Assembly (NCBI GenBank): GCA_902492105.1
Contig: CABUKD010000002.1
Span: 11,687 to 75,686, forward strand
Direction: 5' to 3'
DNA: 64,000 nt
From: an uncultured Clostridium sp.
GTDB lineage: Bacteria > Bacillota > Clostridia > TANB77 > CAG-508
The notes below the pieces were generated by a model that worked only from the letters and a program-made list of their open reading frames with translations, was not told the origin of the DNA and made no database searches. Made by a program: the position numbers and the translations under genes. This document shows positions 45,378 to 53,577 of the stretch, piece by piece (the stretch's first letter is position 1; every line of letters starts with the position of its first letter).

Positions 45378-45548
45378 ATGGCAGAACAAAATAATATGGA
45401 CATGATGAAATTAATGTCTATGCTTTCTAAAATGGATAAAACTCAGTTAGAGCAAGGTTTAGCAAAAGTAAATCAAATGCTTAGTTCAGAAGATAAAGAA
45501 AAATTAATGAATACTTTAAAACAAAATATGAATAACAACAAGCAATAA
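45378..45548 (+). CDS. Small Met/Lys-rich protein of unknown function (56 aa)
   Basis: A 56-residue frame from ATG at 45378 behind TTGAGGTG: MAEQNNMDMMKLMSMLSKMD and then a helical stretch ending NMNNNKQ. The sequence suggests two amphipathic helices and no membrane segment. It resembles the N-terminal part of the next gene's product in style (MAEDMSDIFQKMNDMLK), so the two may be related. It is first in a three-gene plus-strand operon whose third product is a membrane protein. No family recognised. Confidence 0.7.
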   Translation: MAEQNNMDMMKLMSMLSKMDKTQLEQGLAKVNQMLSSEDKEKLMNTLKQNMNNNKQ

Positions 45549-45600
45549 AAAATTAAAGTTAGATTTAGAAACAAAATTAATAAAGAAAAGAGGGCAATAT

Positions 45601-46041
45601 ATGGCTGAAGATATGTCTGATATTTTTCAAAAAATGAATGATATGTTAAAAAATAATCAAATACCAGAAGATGTGAAAAACATGTTAAATCAGTTTACTT
45701 CTGGCTCTTCTAATAATTCTTCTTCAGATGCTTCTACTAAAAATGACACATCTTCTTCCAATGAACCTGAAAGTTCTACTAGGGAAACAAGCTCTACAGA
45801 CGATAATCAGACAGAAATTCCTAATTTTGATATTGGTACTATGTTAAAAATGAAATCTATTATTGATAGTATGAATAAACAACAAAACGATCCTAGAGCT
45901 AATTTACTAAGATCTTTAAAACCATATTTAAAAAATAGTAGAAAAGAAAAAGTAGATCAATATATTAAATTATTTAGCATGGGAAAAGTATTTGAAATGA
46001 TAAATCCTCTTGGAGGAGGGGACAAGAAAAATGATGTATAG
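45601..46041 (+). CDS. Unknown protein, second gene of a small conserved-looking operon
   Basis: A 146-residue protein with three parts. A short helical start (residues 1-38) is followed by a Ser/Thr/Asn-rich linker (about 40-80) and a C-terminal helical domain reading NDPRANLLRSLKPYLKNSRKEKVDQYIKLFSMGKVFEMINPLGG. The C-terminal block, with PRANLLRSLKPYL and a Lys-rich segment, looks like a conserved clostridial domain, but I cannot name it. No signal peptide or membrane segment is seen. The stop codon overlaps the start of the next gene, which implies translational coupling. Confidence 0.75.
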   Translation: MAEDMSDIFQKMNDMLKNNQIPEDVKNMLNQFTSGSSNNSSSDASTKNDTSSSNEPESSTRETSSTDDNQTEIPNFDIGTMLKMKSIIDSMNKQQNDPRANLLRSLKPYLKNSRKEKVDQYIKLFSMGKVFEMINPLGGGDKKNDV

Positions 46042-46429
46042 TTATCCTTTTTTTAGCTTTCCACGTTTTAGAAGATATCCGGCTTCAACTACTCCTCCTG
46101 CACATGTTCCATATTCTAGCTATGTACCTCAACCTTCTTATGGAAATGTTTCTGCAAGTAATAGACCTTTTGTTCCTAGTTCTACTCCTTATGCACGTTC
46201 TAAGCCTAATTCTCCTACTTCTTCCAAATCAAAGAACGAAGAACGAGAAAATAGAGAAAAATCCGCTTATAAAACGGATTTGAAAGAGGAAAATGTCTTA
46301 TTTGAAATATTTGGAATAAAGTTATACTATGATGACATTTTGCTTATTTGCCTAATTTTCTTTTTATATCAAGAAGAAGTAAATGATCCTTATTTATTTA
46401 TTGCCTTAATTTTATTGTTGCTTAGCTAA
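46031..46429 (+). CDS. Unknown small membrane protein, third gene of the operon
   Basis: A 132-residue protein from ATG at 46031, which overlaps the previous stop; a TTG at 46010 would add seven residues but lies on the ribosome site GGAGGAGGGG. It has a Pro/Ser/Tyr-rich N-terminal half (YSYPFFSFPRFRRYP) and a charged middle. Two closely spaced hydrophobic segments follow at the C-terminus (FEIFGIKLYYDDILLICLIFFLY and YLFIALILLLLS). The tail block looks conserved among Clostridia and could suit a spore or envelope protein, but this is inference. Function unknown. Confidence 0.75.
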   Translation: MMYSYPFFSFPRFRRYPASTTPPAHVPYSSYVPQPSYGNVSASNRPFVPSSTPYARSKPNSPTSSKSKNEERENREKSAYKTDLKEENVLFEIFGIKLYYDDILLICLIFFLYQEEVNDPYLFIALILLLLS

Positions 46430-46463
46430 AATGGTAATACATGCTAACACATATTACCATTTT
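46428..46463. terminator. Terminator between convergent units
   Basis: AAAATGGTAATA/TATTACCATTTT (46428-46439 and 46452-46463) directly after the stop of the plus-strand operon. Confidence 0.75.
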
Positions 46464-46495
46464 AAAAATTGTTTTTAATTTATTTGTTTTTTCTT

Positions 46496-47881
46496 CTATA
46501 AATTACTTGGTTTAGGTGTTGTTGTATTTGTACCACAATTTTCAAACATATAATTTGTGTTTTCTACATTTGTTAAATCCCAATTATCTCCTACATAAAT
46601 AGTAGTTAAATTTGTACAACTAGCAAACATAGCCTCCATTTCTTGCATACTACTTGTATCCAAACTACTCAAATCCAAATTTGTTAAGCTAGAACAACTC
46701 AAGAACATCCAACCCGTACTTATAACATTACTTGTATCAAAACCGCTTAAATCTAAATTTGTTAGATTTGTGCAACCATTGAACATATGTTGCATATCTG
46801 TTGTTTTACTTGTATCAAAATTGCTTAAATCTAAGCTTGTTAAACCACTACAATTTTGAAACATAAAATACATAACTACAACATTACTTGTATCAAAACC
46901 ACTTAAATTCAAACTTGTTAAGCTAGAACAATTTGCAAACATAGCTGCCATATTTTCAACATTATTTGTATTAAAACTACTTAAATTCAAACTTGTTAAA
47001 TTTGTGCAACTATTAAATATATTTTGCATATCTACAACATTGCTTGTATCAAAACCACTTAAATTCAAACTTGTTAAGCTACTACAAGCATAAAACATTG
47101 ATGCCATATCTTCTACTTTACCTGTATTAAAGTTTTCTAAGCCTAAAATCTCAGTTAAATTACCACAATGTGCAAACATTGCTGCCATGTTTGTTACATT
47201 ACTTGTATTAAAACTACTTAGGTCTAAAGTTGCTAAACTGCTACATGTATCAAACATACTCAACATGCTTTTAACTTCACTTGTATCTATCTTCTCAATA
47301 TTTTCAAATTCAGTTAAGTTTATGCAACTGTCAAACCAACTAGACATTGATATTGGGACTATTTCATCTACTATACTTGCTTTTGTTATTAGTGATGCTT
47401 CGTTAAACCATGGGGTATCACTCATTCTGTTGTTAGCTGCATTTTCGTCTGTCCAACTCTTATATTCTTGTCCTTTTATATTTCCATACTGTTTTACTAT
47501 TGTTTTTCCTTCTATAGGTTCACTTTGTGTTCCAAATGTTAATGTTCCATCATCATATAAAAATACATATATATCGGTTGCTCTTGAATTCTTTCCTAAT
47601 TCTTCATTTAATTCATTTAATAAACTATTTAAACTTTCTTGTTCATTTGCTACTGCATTTTCCCATGTGTTTTTTGCTTCTTGGGCTGTTCTGATAATTC
47701 CATTTTCTCCTAATAACATATTAATTGTAATACCTGCTAAAATAAGTAGTATAATAATTGTTACTACTAGTGCTATTAATGTAATTCCTTTTTCTGCATA
47801 TTTTTTTAAATTATTTTTTTCTTTTTTGCATAGCACAGTTCCTTGCTTTCCATTTTTTACTTTTTCTTGTGTTCCTTGCAT
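46496..47881 (-). CDS. Prepilin-like surface protein 3 with BspA-type leucine-rich repeats
   Basis: A 461-residue protein. A basic leader of about 33 residues ends in Gly (EKG), then comes the membrane helix ITLIALVVTIIILLILAGITI (Ala at position 5 where type IV pilins have Glu) and a short stalk. The rest (about 165-450) is a solenoid of BspA/DUF285-type repeats of about 24 residues, pattern NMxxMFxxCxxLTxLxLSxFDTSNV, ten or more copies. It ends with TTTPKPSN. Such repeats serve binding or adhesion in other bacteria. It is paralogous to the protein at 48547; the first 85 residues are almost identical, and about 40 bases after the stop are also shared. Start behind AGGAGG. Confidence 0.85.
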   Translation of the reverse strand: MQGTQEKVKNGKQGTVLCKKEKNNLKKYAEKGITLIALVVTIIILLILAGITINMLLGENGIIRTAQEAKNTWENAVANEQESLNSLLNELNEELGKNSRATDIYVFLYDDGTLTFGTQSEPIEGKTIVKQYGNIKGQEYKSWTDENAANNRMSDTPWFNEASLITKASIVDEIVPISMSSWFDSCINLTEFENIEKIDTSEVKSMLSMFDTCSSLATLDLSSFNTSNVTNMAAMFAHCGNLTEILGLENFNTGKVEDMASMFYACSSLTSLNLSGFDTSNVVDMQNIFNSCTNLTSLNLSSFNTNNVENMAAMFANCSSLTSLNLSGFDTSNVVVMYFMFQNCSGLTSLDLSNFDTSKTTDMQHMFNGCTNLTNLDLSGFDTSNVISTGWMFLSCSSLTNLDLSSLDTSSMQEMEAMFASCTNLTTIYVGDNWDLTNVENTNYMFENCGTNTTTPKPSNL

Positions 47882-48067
47882 TCTTTATTCCTCCTACTTA
47901 CTTCTTTATATAATTTTAATATTTAAACTAATAAAAATTGCAGTATTACCTTTATTTTTTCCATCTTTTTACTTTTTATTCTTATTCTATTAGTTTTGTA
48001 TTCTTTTCTTTATTTATGTTCCTTGTTAATTGCTTTATTATTTAAAAGTTTGTTCTTAGTTTATTTC

Positions 48068-48096
48068 ATTATACTATTCTTTTATTTCTATGTAAA
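48068..48096 (-). promoter_or_regulatory. P2 promoter of prepilin-like gene 3
   Basis: TTTACA (48091-48096) and TATAAT (48068-48073), spacing 17, minus strand. Confidence 0.8.
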
Positions 48097-48138
48097 GAAA
48101 AAGAAGATGAATTATGTATTTTTTACATAATCCATCTT
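48094..48138 (-). terminator. Leader terminator, cassette 3
   Basis: 15-bp stem AAGATGGATTATGTA/TACATAATTCATCTT (48104-48118 and 48124-48138), then CTTTTTCTTT on the minus strand. Confidence 0.85.
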
Positions 48139-48206
48139 TTAAATTTTCATACTTGATATATAATCTGGGTACAACAAATAAAACTAAATTTACTTTAGTT
48201 GTTGGC

Positions 48207-48263
48207 TTAAATTGTAACTCTCTCTCTCTCTCTCTCTCTTACTATTTCAGTACTTTCAAGCAT
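48207..48263 (-). CDS. Micro-ORF 3, Arg-Glu repeat leader peptide (18 aa)
   Basis: Reading MLESTEIVRERERERVTI from ATG at 48261-48263, 11 bases after GCGAAGGAGA. The Arg-Glu run is encoded by (AG)11. The C-terminal VTI and stop agree with micro-ORF 4, and VNI with micro-ORF 2. Conservation of ribosome site, start and frame across copies with differing bases supports translation; the role is inferred to be regulatory. Confidence 0.5.
   Translation of the reverse strand: MLESTEIVRERERERVTI
48218..48239. repeat. (CT)11 / (AG)11 microsatellite, cassette 3
   Basis: Eleven perfect dinucleotide units within micro-ORF 3. Confidence 0.95.
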
Positions 48264-48306
48264 TTTAGCTATTTCTCCTTCGCTTTTTCTTCTTTTTTCT
48301 GTTCAC

Positions 48307-48335
48307 ATTATACCAATATCTCTTTTACTTTGCAA
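48307..48335 (-). promoter_or_regulatory. P1 promoter of leader cassette 3
   Basis: TTGCAA (48330-48335) and TATAAT (48307-48312), spacing 17, minus strand. Confidence 0.8.
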
Positions 48336-48391
48336 GTACTTTTTTCTCTTTTATTTTTCTTCTGTTTTTTCTCTTTTTATCTTCATTTTTT

Positions 48392-48520
48392 GTTGATATT
48401 TATGAATCCTCTAAACATGGTCAACAGCCTTATTTTCGTTCTGATTTATTAAAGCTTCATCTCTATGGCTATATCTCTGCTATTCGTTCTTCTCGTAAAC
48501 TTTCTGCTGCTTGTCATTTT
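48392..48520 (+). pseudogene. Transposase relic (IS1182-like N-terminal fragment)
   Basis: An in-frame stretch reading VDIYESSKHGQQPYFRSDLL then KLHLYGYISAIRSSRKLSAACH. The P-Y-x-x-x-D-L-L-K-L-x-L-Y-G-Y-x-x-x-I-R-S-S-R-K-L pattern is the N-terminal signature of IS1182-type transposases. There is no start, catalytic domain or inverted repeat. It sits between P1 of cassette 3 and the end of prepilin-like gene 4, and may mark a past rearrangement. Confidence 0.7.
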
Positions 48521-48546
48521 AAAAATTGTTTTTATTTTTTCTTCTA

Positions 48547-49839
48547 TCAATTACTTGGTTTAGGTGTTGTTGTATTTACACCACAATTTGCAAACATATT
48601 ACTTGTATTTTCTACATTCGTTAAGTCCCAATTATCTCCTACATAAATTACAGTTAAATTTTCACAACCTGCAAATATATGATTCATATCTGACACCCTA
48701 CTCGTATCAAAAGTACTTACGTCTAGACTTGTTAAAGTTCTACAATTAAAAAACATATCTCCCATATTTGTAACTTTGCTTGTATTAAAACTACTTAGGT
48801 TTAAATTTTGCAAATTATTACATTCATAAAACATTGCTCTCATATCTGTAACGTTGCTTGTATCAAATTTTTCTAGACCAGTAATTTCTGTTAAATTAAT
48901 ACAGTGGTCAAACATTCCATTCATACTTTTCACACTGCTTGTATCAAAATTACTTAAATCTAAATTTGTTAAACTAATACCAGCAAACATTGCTTTCATA
49001 CTTTCTACATTACTTGTGTTAAAATTATTGAGATTTAGATTAGTTAAACTACCACAATTAGCAAACATTATTTCCATATCTATTACATTACTTGTATCAA
49101 ATTTTTCTAGACCAATAATCTCTATCAAGTTATCACAGTGGTTAAACATCCCATTCATATTTGTCACATTACTTGTATCAAAACTACTTAAGTCTAAAGT
49201 TGCTAAACTACTACATGTATCGAACATCCCGCTCATACTTTTCACTTCACTTGTATCTATCTTCTCAATATTTTCAAATTCAGTTAAGTTTATGCAACTA
49301 TCAAACCAACTAGACATTGATGTTGGTACTATTTCATCTATTATACTTACTTTAGTTATTAGTGATGTTTCGTTAAACCATGGAGTATCACTCACTATAT
49401 TGTTATCTTCATCTGCCCAACTCTTATATTCCTGTCCTTTTATATTTCCATATTCTTTTACTACTGTTTTTCCTTCTATTGGTTCACTTGCATTGCTAAA
49501 TGCTAATGTTCCATCATCATATAAGTAAACATAGATATCTTTACTTTTATCTGTTAATATTTCATCTAATTCGGCTATTAAACTGTTTAAATTCTCTTGG
49601 TCATTAATAATGGCATTCTCCCATGTGTTTTTTGCTTCTTGGGCTGTTCTGATAATTCCATTTTCTCCTAATAACATATTAATTGTAATACCTGCTAAAA
49701 TAAGTAGTATTATAATTGTTACTACTAGTGCTATTAATGTAATTCCTTTTTCTGTATATTTTTTTGAATTATTTTTTTCTTCTTTGCATAGCACAGTTCC
49801 TTGCTTTCCATTCTTTACTTTTTCTTGTGTTCCTTGCAT
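48547..49839 (-). CDS. Prepilin-like surface protein 4 with BspA-type leucine-rich repeats
   Basis: A 430-residue paralogue of the protein at 46496. It has an almost identical prepilin-like leader and stalk (EKG then ITLIALVVTIIILLILAGITI, LLGENGIIRTAQEAKNTWE), a short linker (IYVYLYDDGTLAF), and BspA/DUF285 repeats from about residue 155 to the end (SMSGMFDTCSSLATLDLSSF and relatives). The closing NTTTPKPSN is shared. Repeat number and order differ from protein 3, consistent with recombination among repeats. It lies directly downstream of minC and is driven by its own leader cassette. Start behind AGGAGG. Confidence 0.85.
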   Translation of the reverse strand: MQGTQEKVKNGKQGTVLCKEEKNNSKKYTEKGITLIALVVTIIILLILAGITINMLLGENGIIRTAQEAKNTWENAIINDQENLNSLIAELDEILTDKSKDIYVYLYDDGTLAFSNASEPIEGKTVVKEYGNIKGQEYKSWADEDNNIVSDTPWFNETSLITKVSIIDEIVPTSMSSWFDSCINLTEFENIEKIDTSEVKSMSGMFDTCSSLATLDLSSFDTSNVTNMNGMFNHCDNLIEIIGLEKFDTSNVIDMEIMFANCGSLTNLNLNNFNTSNVESMKAMFAGISLTNLDLSNFDTSSVKSMNGMFDHCINLTEITGLEKFDTSNVTDMRAMFYECNNLQNLNLSSFNTSKVTNMGDMFFNCRTLTSLDVSTFDTSRVSDMNHIFAGCENLTVIYVGDNWDLTNVENTSNMFANCGVNTTTPKPSN

Positions 49840-49904
49840 TTTTTATTCCTCCTATTCGCTCTTTTATATAATTTTAATATTTAAATTAATTCTTATTTTA
49901 TTTC

Positions 49905-49933
49905 ATTATCCTATTTTTTTATTTCTTCATAAA
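49905..49933 (-). promoter_or_regulatory. P2 promoter of prepilin-like gene 4
   Basis: TTTATG (49928-49933) and GATAAT (49905-49910), spacing 17, minus strand; weaker than P2 of the other three copies. Confidence 0.6.
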
Positions 49934-49934
49934 C

Positions 49935-49978
49935 AAAAATTTAAGATGAATTATGTATTTTTTTACATAACCCATCTT
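49935..49978 (-). terminator. Leader terminator, cassette 4
   Basis: 15-bp stem AAGATGGGTTATGTA/TACATAATTCATCTT (49943-49957 and 49964-49978). The T-run (AAATTTTTGTTT on the minus strand) is interrupted, so termination may be weaker than in the other copies. Confidence 0.7.
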
Positions 49979-50046
49979 TTACATTTTGATATTTTATATA
50001 TAATTTTGCTACAACAAATAAAACTAAATTTACTTTAGTTGTTGGT

Positions 50047-50103
50047 TTAAATTGTAACTCTCTCTCTCTCTCTCTCTCTTACTGTTTCAGGCATTTTGTG
50101 CAT
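50047..50103 (-). CDS. Micro-ORF 4, Arg-Glu repeat leader peptide (18 aa)
   Basis: Reading MHKMPETVRERERERVTI from ATG at 50101-50103, 11 bases after AAAGGAG, the same spacing as micro-ORFs 1 and 3; a second ATG three codons on is possible. It ends RVTI like micro-ORF 3. The bases before the repeat differ clearly from the other copies while the peptide pattern is kept. Confidence 0.5.
   Translation of the reverse strand: MHKMPETVRERERERVTI
50058..50079. repeat. (CT)11 / (AG)11 microsatellite, cassette 4
   Basis: Eleven perfect dinucleotide units within micro-ORF 4. Confidence 0.95.
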
Positions 50104-50142
50104 TATTCTACTTTCTCCTTTGCTTTTTTATTTTCTATATTC

Positions 50143-50171
50143 ATTATAACAATATTTTTTTCAGTTTTCAA
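50143..50171 (-). promoter_or_regulatory. P1 promoter of leader cassette 4
   Basis: TTGAAA (50166-50171) and TATAAT (50143-50148), spacing 17, minus strand, 44 bases after the minC stop. Confidence 0.8.
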
Positions 50172-50214
50172 TCATTTTTTCTTCTTTTATTTTTTATTTT
50201 GATAAAATAAAAAT

Positions 50215-50829
50215 TTATTCCAAAACAACCTCATCATTCTCGTTCACATATGCGCAGGTTTTTAAATTGCCTTCTATTTCTTCTTTTTCTATTTCTTTTA
50301 CAATGTTAGCAATACGAACTTGTGGAGATTCTATAGAGGCTGCTGCAATAATTGCCTCTTTATTTCCTTTTGCTCCTGCATGAGCCATGCCTCTTAGAAT
50401 ACCAAGCACTACAATGTTTTCACCTGCTAGTACTTCAGCTCCTCCATTAACATCTCCTAAAATAACAAGACTTCCTTCAAATTCAATTTTTTGACCTGAA
50501 CGTAGGGATCCTCTATGAAATTTAGTTTCTGATGTGGCAATTTCTTTGCTAAAACTTTTTTTGATTCCATGCAATCCTAAGATTTTTGGACTATCAAATT
50601 CTATTTCTACAGGTATTACTTTTTGAATGATATCTTGAATTTGTTCCATTTCTGCATTTTTAAATACTTTTCCAGTTACTAAAATTGGTGTAGTATCTTC
50701 TTGATATAGTTTTTTTAGTTCTGGTAATTTTTTCTTTAAATCAGATAAAATTTGCTTTTGTTCTGCTTCTTCTTCAATTTTTAATACTACTTTGTCTTTT
50801 TTGGTTTGAATACTAATACAATTCTTCAT
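50215..50829 (-). CDS. minC: Septum site-determining protein MinC
   Basis: A 204-residue division inhibitor that blocks FtsZ assembly away from midcell. The N-terminal FtsZ-binding domain (about 1-95) is followed by the C-terminal beta-helix domain that binds MinD. The latter has the conserved GSLRSGQKIEFEGSLVILGDVNGGAEVLAGENIVVLGILRGMAHAG block. It is the last gene of the radC-mreBCD-mrdA run. minD and minE, which usually follow in Clostridia, are absent here; the next gene is a prepilin-like surface protein with its own leader cassette. Confidence 0.95.
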   Translation of the reverse strand: MKNCISIQTKKDKVVLKIEEEAEQKQILSDLKKKLPELKKLYQEDTTPILVTGKVFKNAEMEQIQDIIQKVIPVEIEFDSPKILGLHGIKKSFSKEIATSETKFHRGSLRSGQKIEFEGSLVILGDVNGGAEVLAGENIVVLGILRGMAHAGAKGNKEAIIAAASIESPQVRIANIVKEIEKEEIEGNLKTCAYVNENDEVVLE

Positions 50830-50863
50830 TTTTTCGTCTCCATTCTTTTTATTTTTTTACTGC

Positions 50864-52963
50864 TTACCTTGCTGTTTGTGTACTTGGAATTGCTGTTACA
50901 TCTTCTGTTACTTTTTTGGCATTCATGCCAAAATACGCTTGCATAATTTCTTTTGCAGTAGGTGCTGTATTTCCACCAGATCCTGCATTTTCTATTAATA
51001 CTACTACTGCTATTTCTGGATCATCATATGGTGCAAAACCAGTAAACCATCCATTAACTTTATTATCTTGTCCCGTTTCTGCAGAACCTGTTTTACCTGC
51101 TATGTCCATACCAAAATCTGAAAAAATATAGTAAGCTGTTCCTCCATATTCACTAGTAACACCTTTCATTCCTTTACGGATAGTTGCCAATGTTTCTTCT
51201 TTTACATCTAAGCTTTTTACTGTAGTACTATTATCAATTCCTAATTTGCTATTGACAGTTTGTTCAATTTTTTCTTTAGAAATTTGATTTCCTTCCGAAT
51301 CCGTAATAGCTTTAATAAGTGTAACATCTATTTGTTTTCCTCCATTTGCTATCATACTAATATATCTTGCCATTTGGATTGGAGTATAAGAGTTATAGCT
51401 TTGTCCAATAACAGCAGATAATGTATCTCCAAATTGCCAGTCTACACCTGTAACGTCTTTGCAATAATCTTTTAATTCTACAATACCGTCTTCTTCTCCT
51501 GAAAGTTCAATTCCTGTTTTATTACCTAGTCCAAATTTTTTAGCATATTCAATAACAGGATCTATTCCCATACGATAACCTAGTTCATAGAAGAAGTAAT
51601 TGCAAGATTTTTGGATTGCTTGTTTAATATTTAAATAACCATGTCCATAATGATATTGGGTATAATACCAACATGCTGGATGATAGCCCCTTGGATAAAG
51701 TCCTGTATCATTAATTTGTGTTTTGGTAGTAATGGTTCCTGTTTCTAGTGCTGCTGTTGCTACCACCATTTTAAAAGTAGAACCCGGTGCATAAGTACCT
51801 GAAATTGCTCTATTGTATAAATTCTTACCTTTGTTATATTCTGCTAATTTTTTTTCACTAATACCATTAATAAAAAGTTCTGGCTCGTAATCTGGGTAAC
51901 TTGCCAATGCTAAAATTTCTCCTGTTTTTACATTCATAACAATAGCAGCCCCTGCATTTGCATCATACTTTTCCCCATATTTTCCACTTGCTAGTTTGTG
52001 AATATTATCTTTTAGAATTTTTTCTGTTTCCTTTTGCAAATTAGCATCAATGGTTAACGTAACATTGTTACCTGCAACCGCTTCTTTGGTAATATATTCT
52101 CCTGTAATAGTTCCATCTACAGACATATCTATTTGTCTAACACCATCTTGTCCTTTTAGATAATCCTCTAAAGTATACTGTATTCCTGTTTTTCCTATTA
52201 TGTCGTTCATTTGGTAAGTTTCTTTTCTAGTTTCATATTCTTCTGCCGAAATGGCACTTACATATCCTAAAATATGAGAAGCTAGTGTTCCATATGGATA
52301 TGTTACAATTGGTTCTGTAATAACTGCTGTTCCTGGGAAACGGTTACTTTGTTCTTTTATTTGGCTTACACTAGTACTACTAATATCTTTTGCTATTGTA
52401 ACAGGTTTAATATTACTAAATCCATTTTTCGTAATTTCATAACGAACTACCATAATTTTTCTAGCTTTTTTGGCATCATCTTCTTGTATTTCGTATTTTT
52501 CTTTCAATTTTTGAAAGGCTTCTTCTGCACTTGCATTTTCGTCTATTTCGTTTTCTCTTTTCCATTGTTTTTGAGTTTCTTCGTTTTTACTGGTAAAGGC
52601 ATATGGTTCTACGGTAATTGGTAAATTATCTATGTAATTATCTTCATTTTTTTCTAATAATTCTATTAAGTTTAATATTGCAGTATTAAAAGTTTGATTA
52701 TCTACTTTTGTTTTATATAATTCCAAACTAAATCCCGTTTTGGTTGTTACCAATTTATTTCCTAAAGCGTCTGTAATGTCACCTCTTGCTGCCTTTAAAG
52801 TGGATTCTCTAGATAATCTTGTATTGGAAGTTTCTCTATATTCTTCTCCATGCACCACTTGTAAATTAAAAAGTTGGATTAATAAAATGACTCCAACTAT
52901 ATATATGATAATGGTAATAATATTATATCGCAATTTTTCACTTCTGGTATTTTTATCTTCCAA
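50864..52963 (-). CDS. mrdA: Penicillin-binding protein 2 (elongation transpeptidase)
   Basis: A 699-residue class B PBP that cross-links peptidoglycan in the elongation complex. One N-terminal membrane segment (about 13-33) and a dimerisation domain starting RLSRESTLKAARGDI are followed by the transpeptidase domain. Its active site has the nucleophile motif STFK (Ser near 395, GTYAPGSTFK), SCN near 454, and KTG near 624 (IAGKTGSAETG). The start is TTG at 52963 after AAGAAGGTG. It lies between mreD and minC in the shape operon. Confidence 0.95.
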   Translation of the reverse strand: MEDKNTRSEKLRYNIITIIIYIVGVILLIQLFNLQVVHGEEYRETSNTRLSRESTLKAARGDITDALGNKLVTTKTGFSLELYKTKVDNQTFNTAILNLIELLEKNEDNYIDNLPITVEPYAFTSKNEETQKQWKRENEIDENASAEEAFQKLKEKYEIQEDDAKKARKIMVVRYEITKNGFSNIKPVTIAKDISSTSVSQIKEQSNRFPGTAVITEPIVTYPYGTLASHILGYVSAISAEEYETRKETYQMNDIIGKTGIQYTLEDYLKGQDGVRQIDMSVDGTITGEYITKEAVAGNNVTLTIDANLQKETEKILKDNIHKLASGKYGEKYDANAGAAIVMNVKTGEILALASYPDYEPELFINGISEKKLAEYNKGKNLYNRAISGTYAPGSTFKMVVATAALETGTITTKTQINDTGLYPRGYHPACWYYTQYHYGHGYLNIKQAIQKSCNYFFYELGYRMGIDPVIEYAKKFGLGNKTGIELSGEEDGIVELKDYCKDVTGVDWQFGDTLSAVIGQSYNSYTPIQMARYISMIANGGKQIDVTLIKAITDSEGNQISKEKIEQTVNSKLGIDNSTTVKSLDVKEETLATIRKGMKGVTSEYGGTAYYIFSDFGMDIAGKTGSAETGQDNKVNGWFTGFAPYDDPEIAVVVLIENAGSGGNTAPTAKEIMQAYFGMNAKKVTEDVTAIPSTQTAR

Positions 52964-53023
52964 CTTTTCACCTTCTTTTATGACTTATTTTTGATTTTTA
53001 TATTTAATTTGCTTTAATTTTTA

Positions 53024-53557
53024 TTAAAAATATCTTGTGAGTACATTTTTGTTTTTAAAAATTCCTTCTACCATATATCCTACTTTTTGTAAAAGTGGAT
53101 ATATGATAATTACTAATATAACATTAAATAATGTTTCTATTGCTAATATTTTTATAAATGGTAATATTTCAATTGGTACTGACCATCTTATCATTTGGAA
53201 AATATAATATCCTATTTCATAAAATAGAGTACTTGCTATTACCATTAGCATCATAGTTATACGGCTATCTTTTGAAAAATTTTTATCTACATATTCTGCT
53301 AAAAGTCCTATGATGCCTAGCATAAGCCCTGATATTCCAATTGATTTTCCTACCAAAAAATCTAAATAAATGCCAAAGATAATCCCAAAGATAAGTCCCA
53401 TTTTTTTCCCAATAAATAAGCCTATAAATAAAATAAATATAACAAATAAGTTTGGCATTACTCCACTAATTGTAAACCAGGTGAAAAAATTAGCTTGCAG
53501 AAAATAGAGAATAAAAAAAGTAAAAATAATGCCTAATACTACTAAAAATTTCTTCAC
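53024..53557 (-). CDS. mreD: Rod shape-determining protein MreD
   Basis: A 177-residue membrane protein of five or six membrane segments with the family stretches GVMPNLFVIFILFIGLFIGKKMGLIFGIIFGIY and DFLVGKSIGISGLMLGI. It is part of the MreBCD elongation complex. The start is GTG at 53557 after GTAGGTGA. It follows mreC by 20 bases. Confidence 0.92.
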   Translation of the reverse strand: MKKFLVVLGIIFTFFILYFLQANFFTWFTISGVMPNLFVIFILFIGLFIGKKMGLIFGIIFGIYLDFLVGKSIGISGLMLGIIGLLAEYVDKNFSKDSRITMMLMVIASTLFYEIGYYIFQMIRWSVPIEILPFIKILAIETLFNVILVIIIYPLLQKVGYMVEGIFKNKNVLTRYF

Positions 53558-53577
53558 CAGTTCACCTACTTTCTTTT

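Noticed and set aside
52349..52624. Plus-strand Phe-rich frames within mrdA and other housekeeping genes
   Set aside because: They overlap well-supported genes in antisense and show no start signals or family features.
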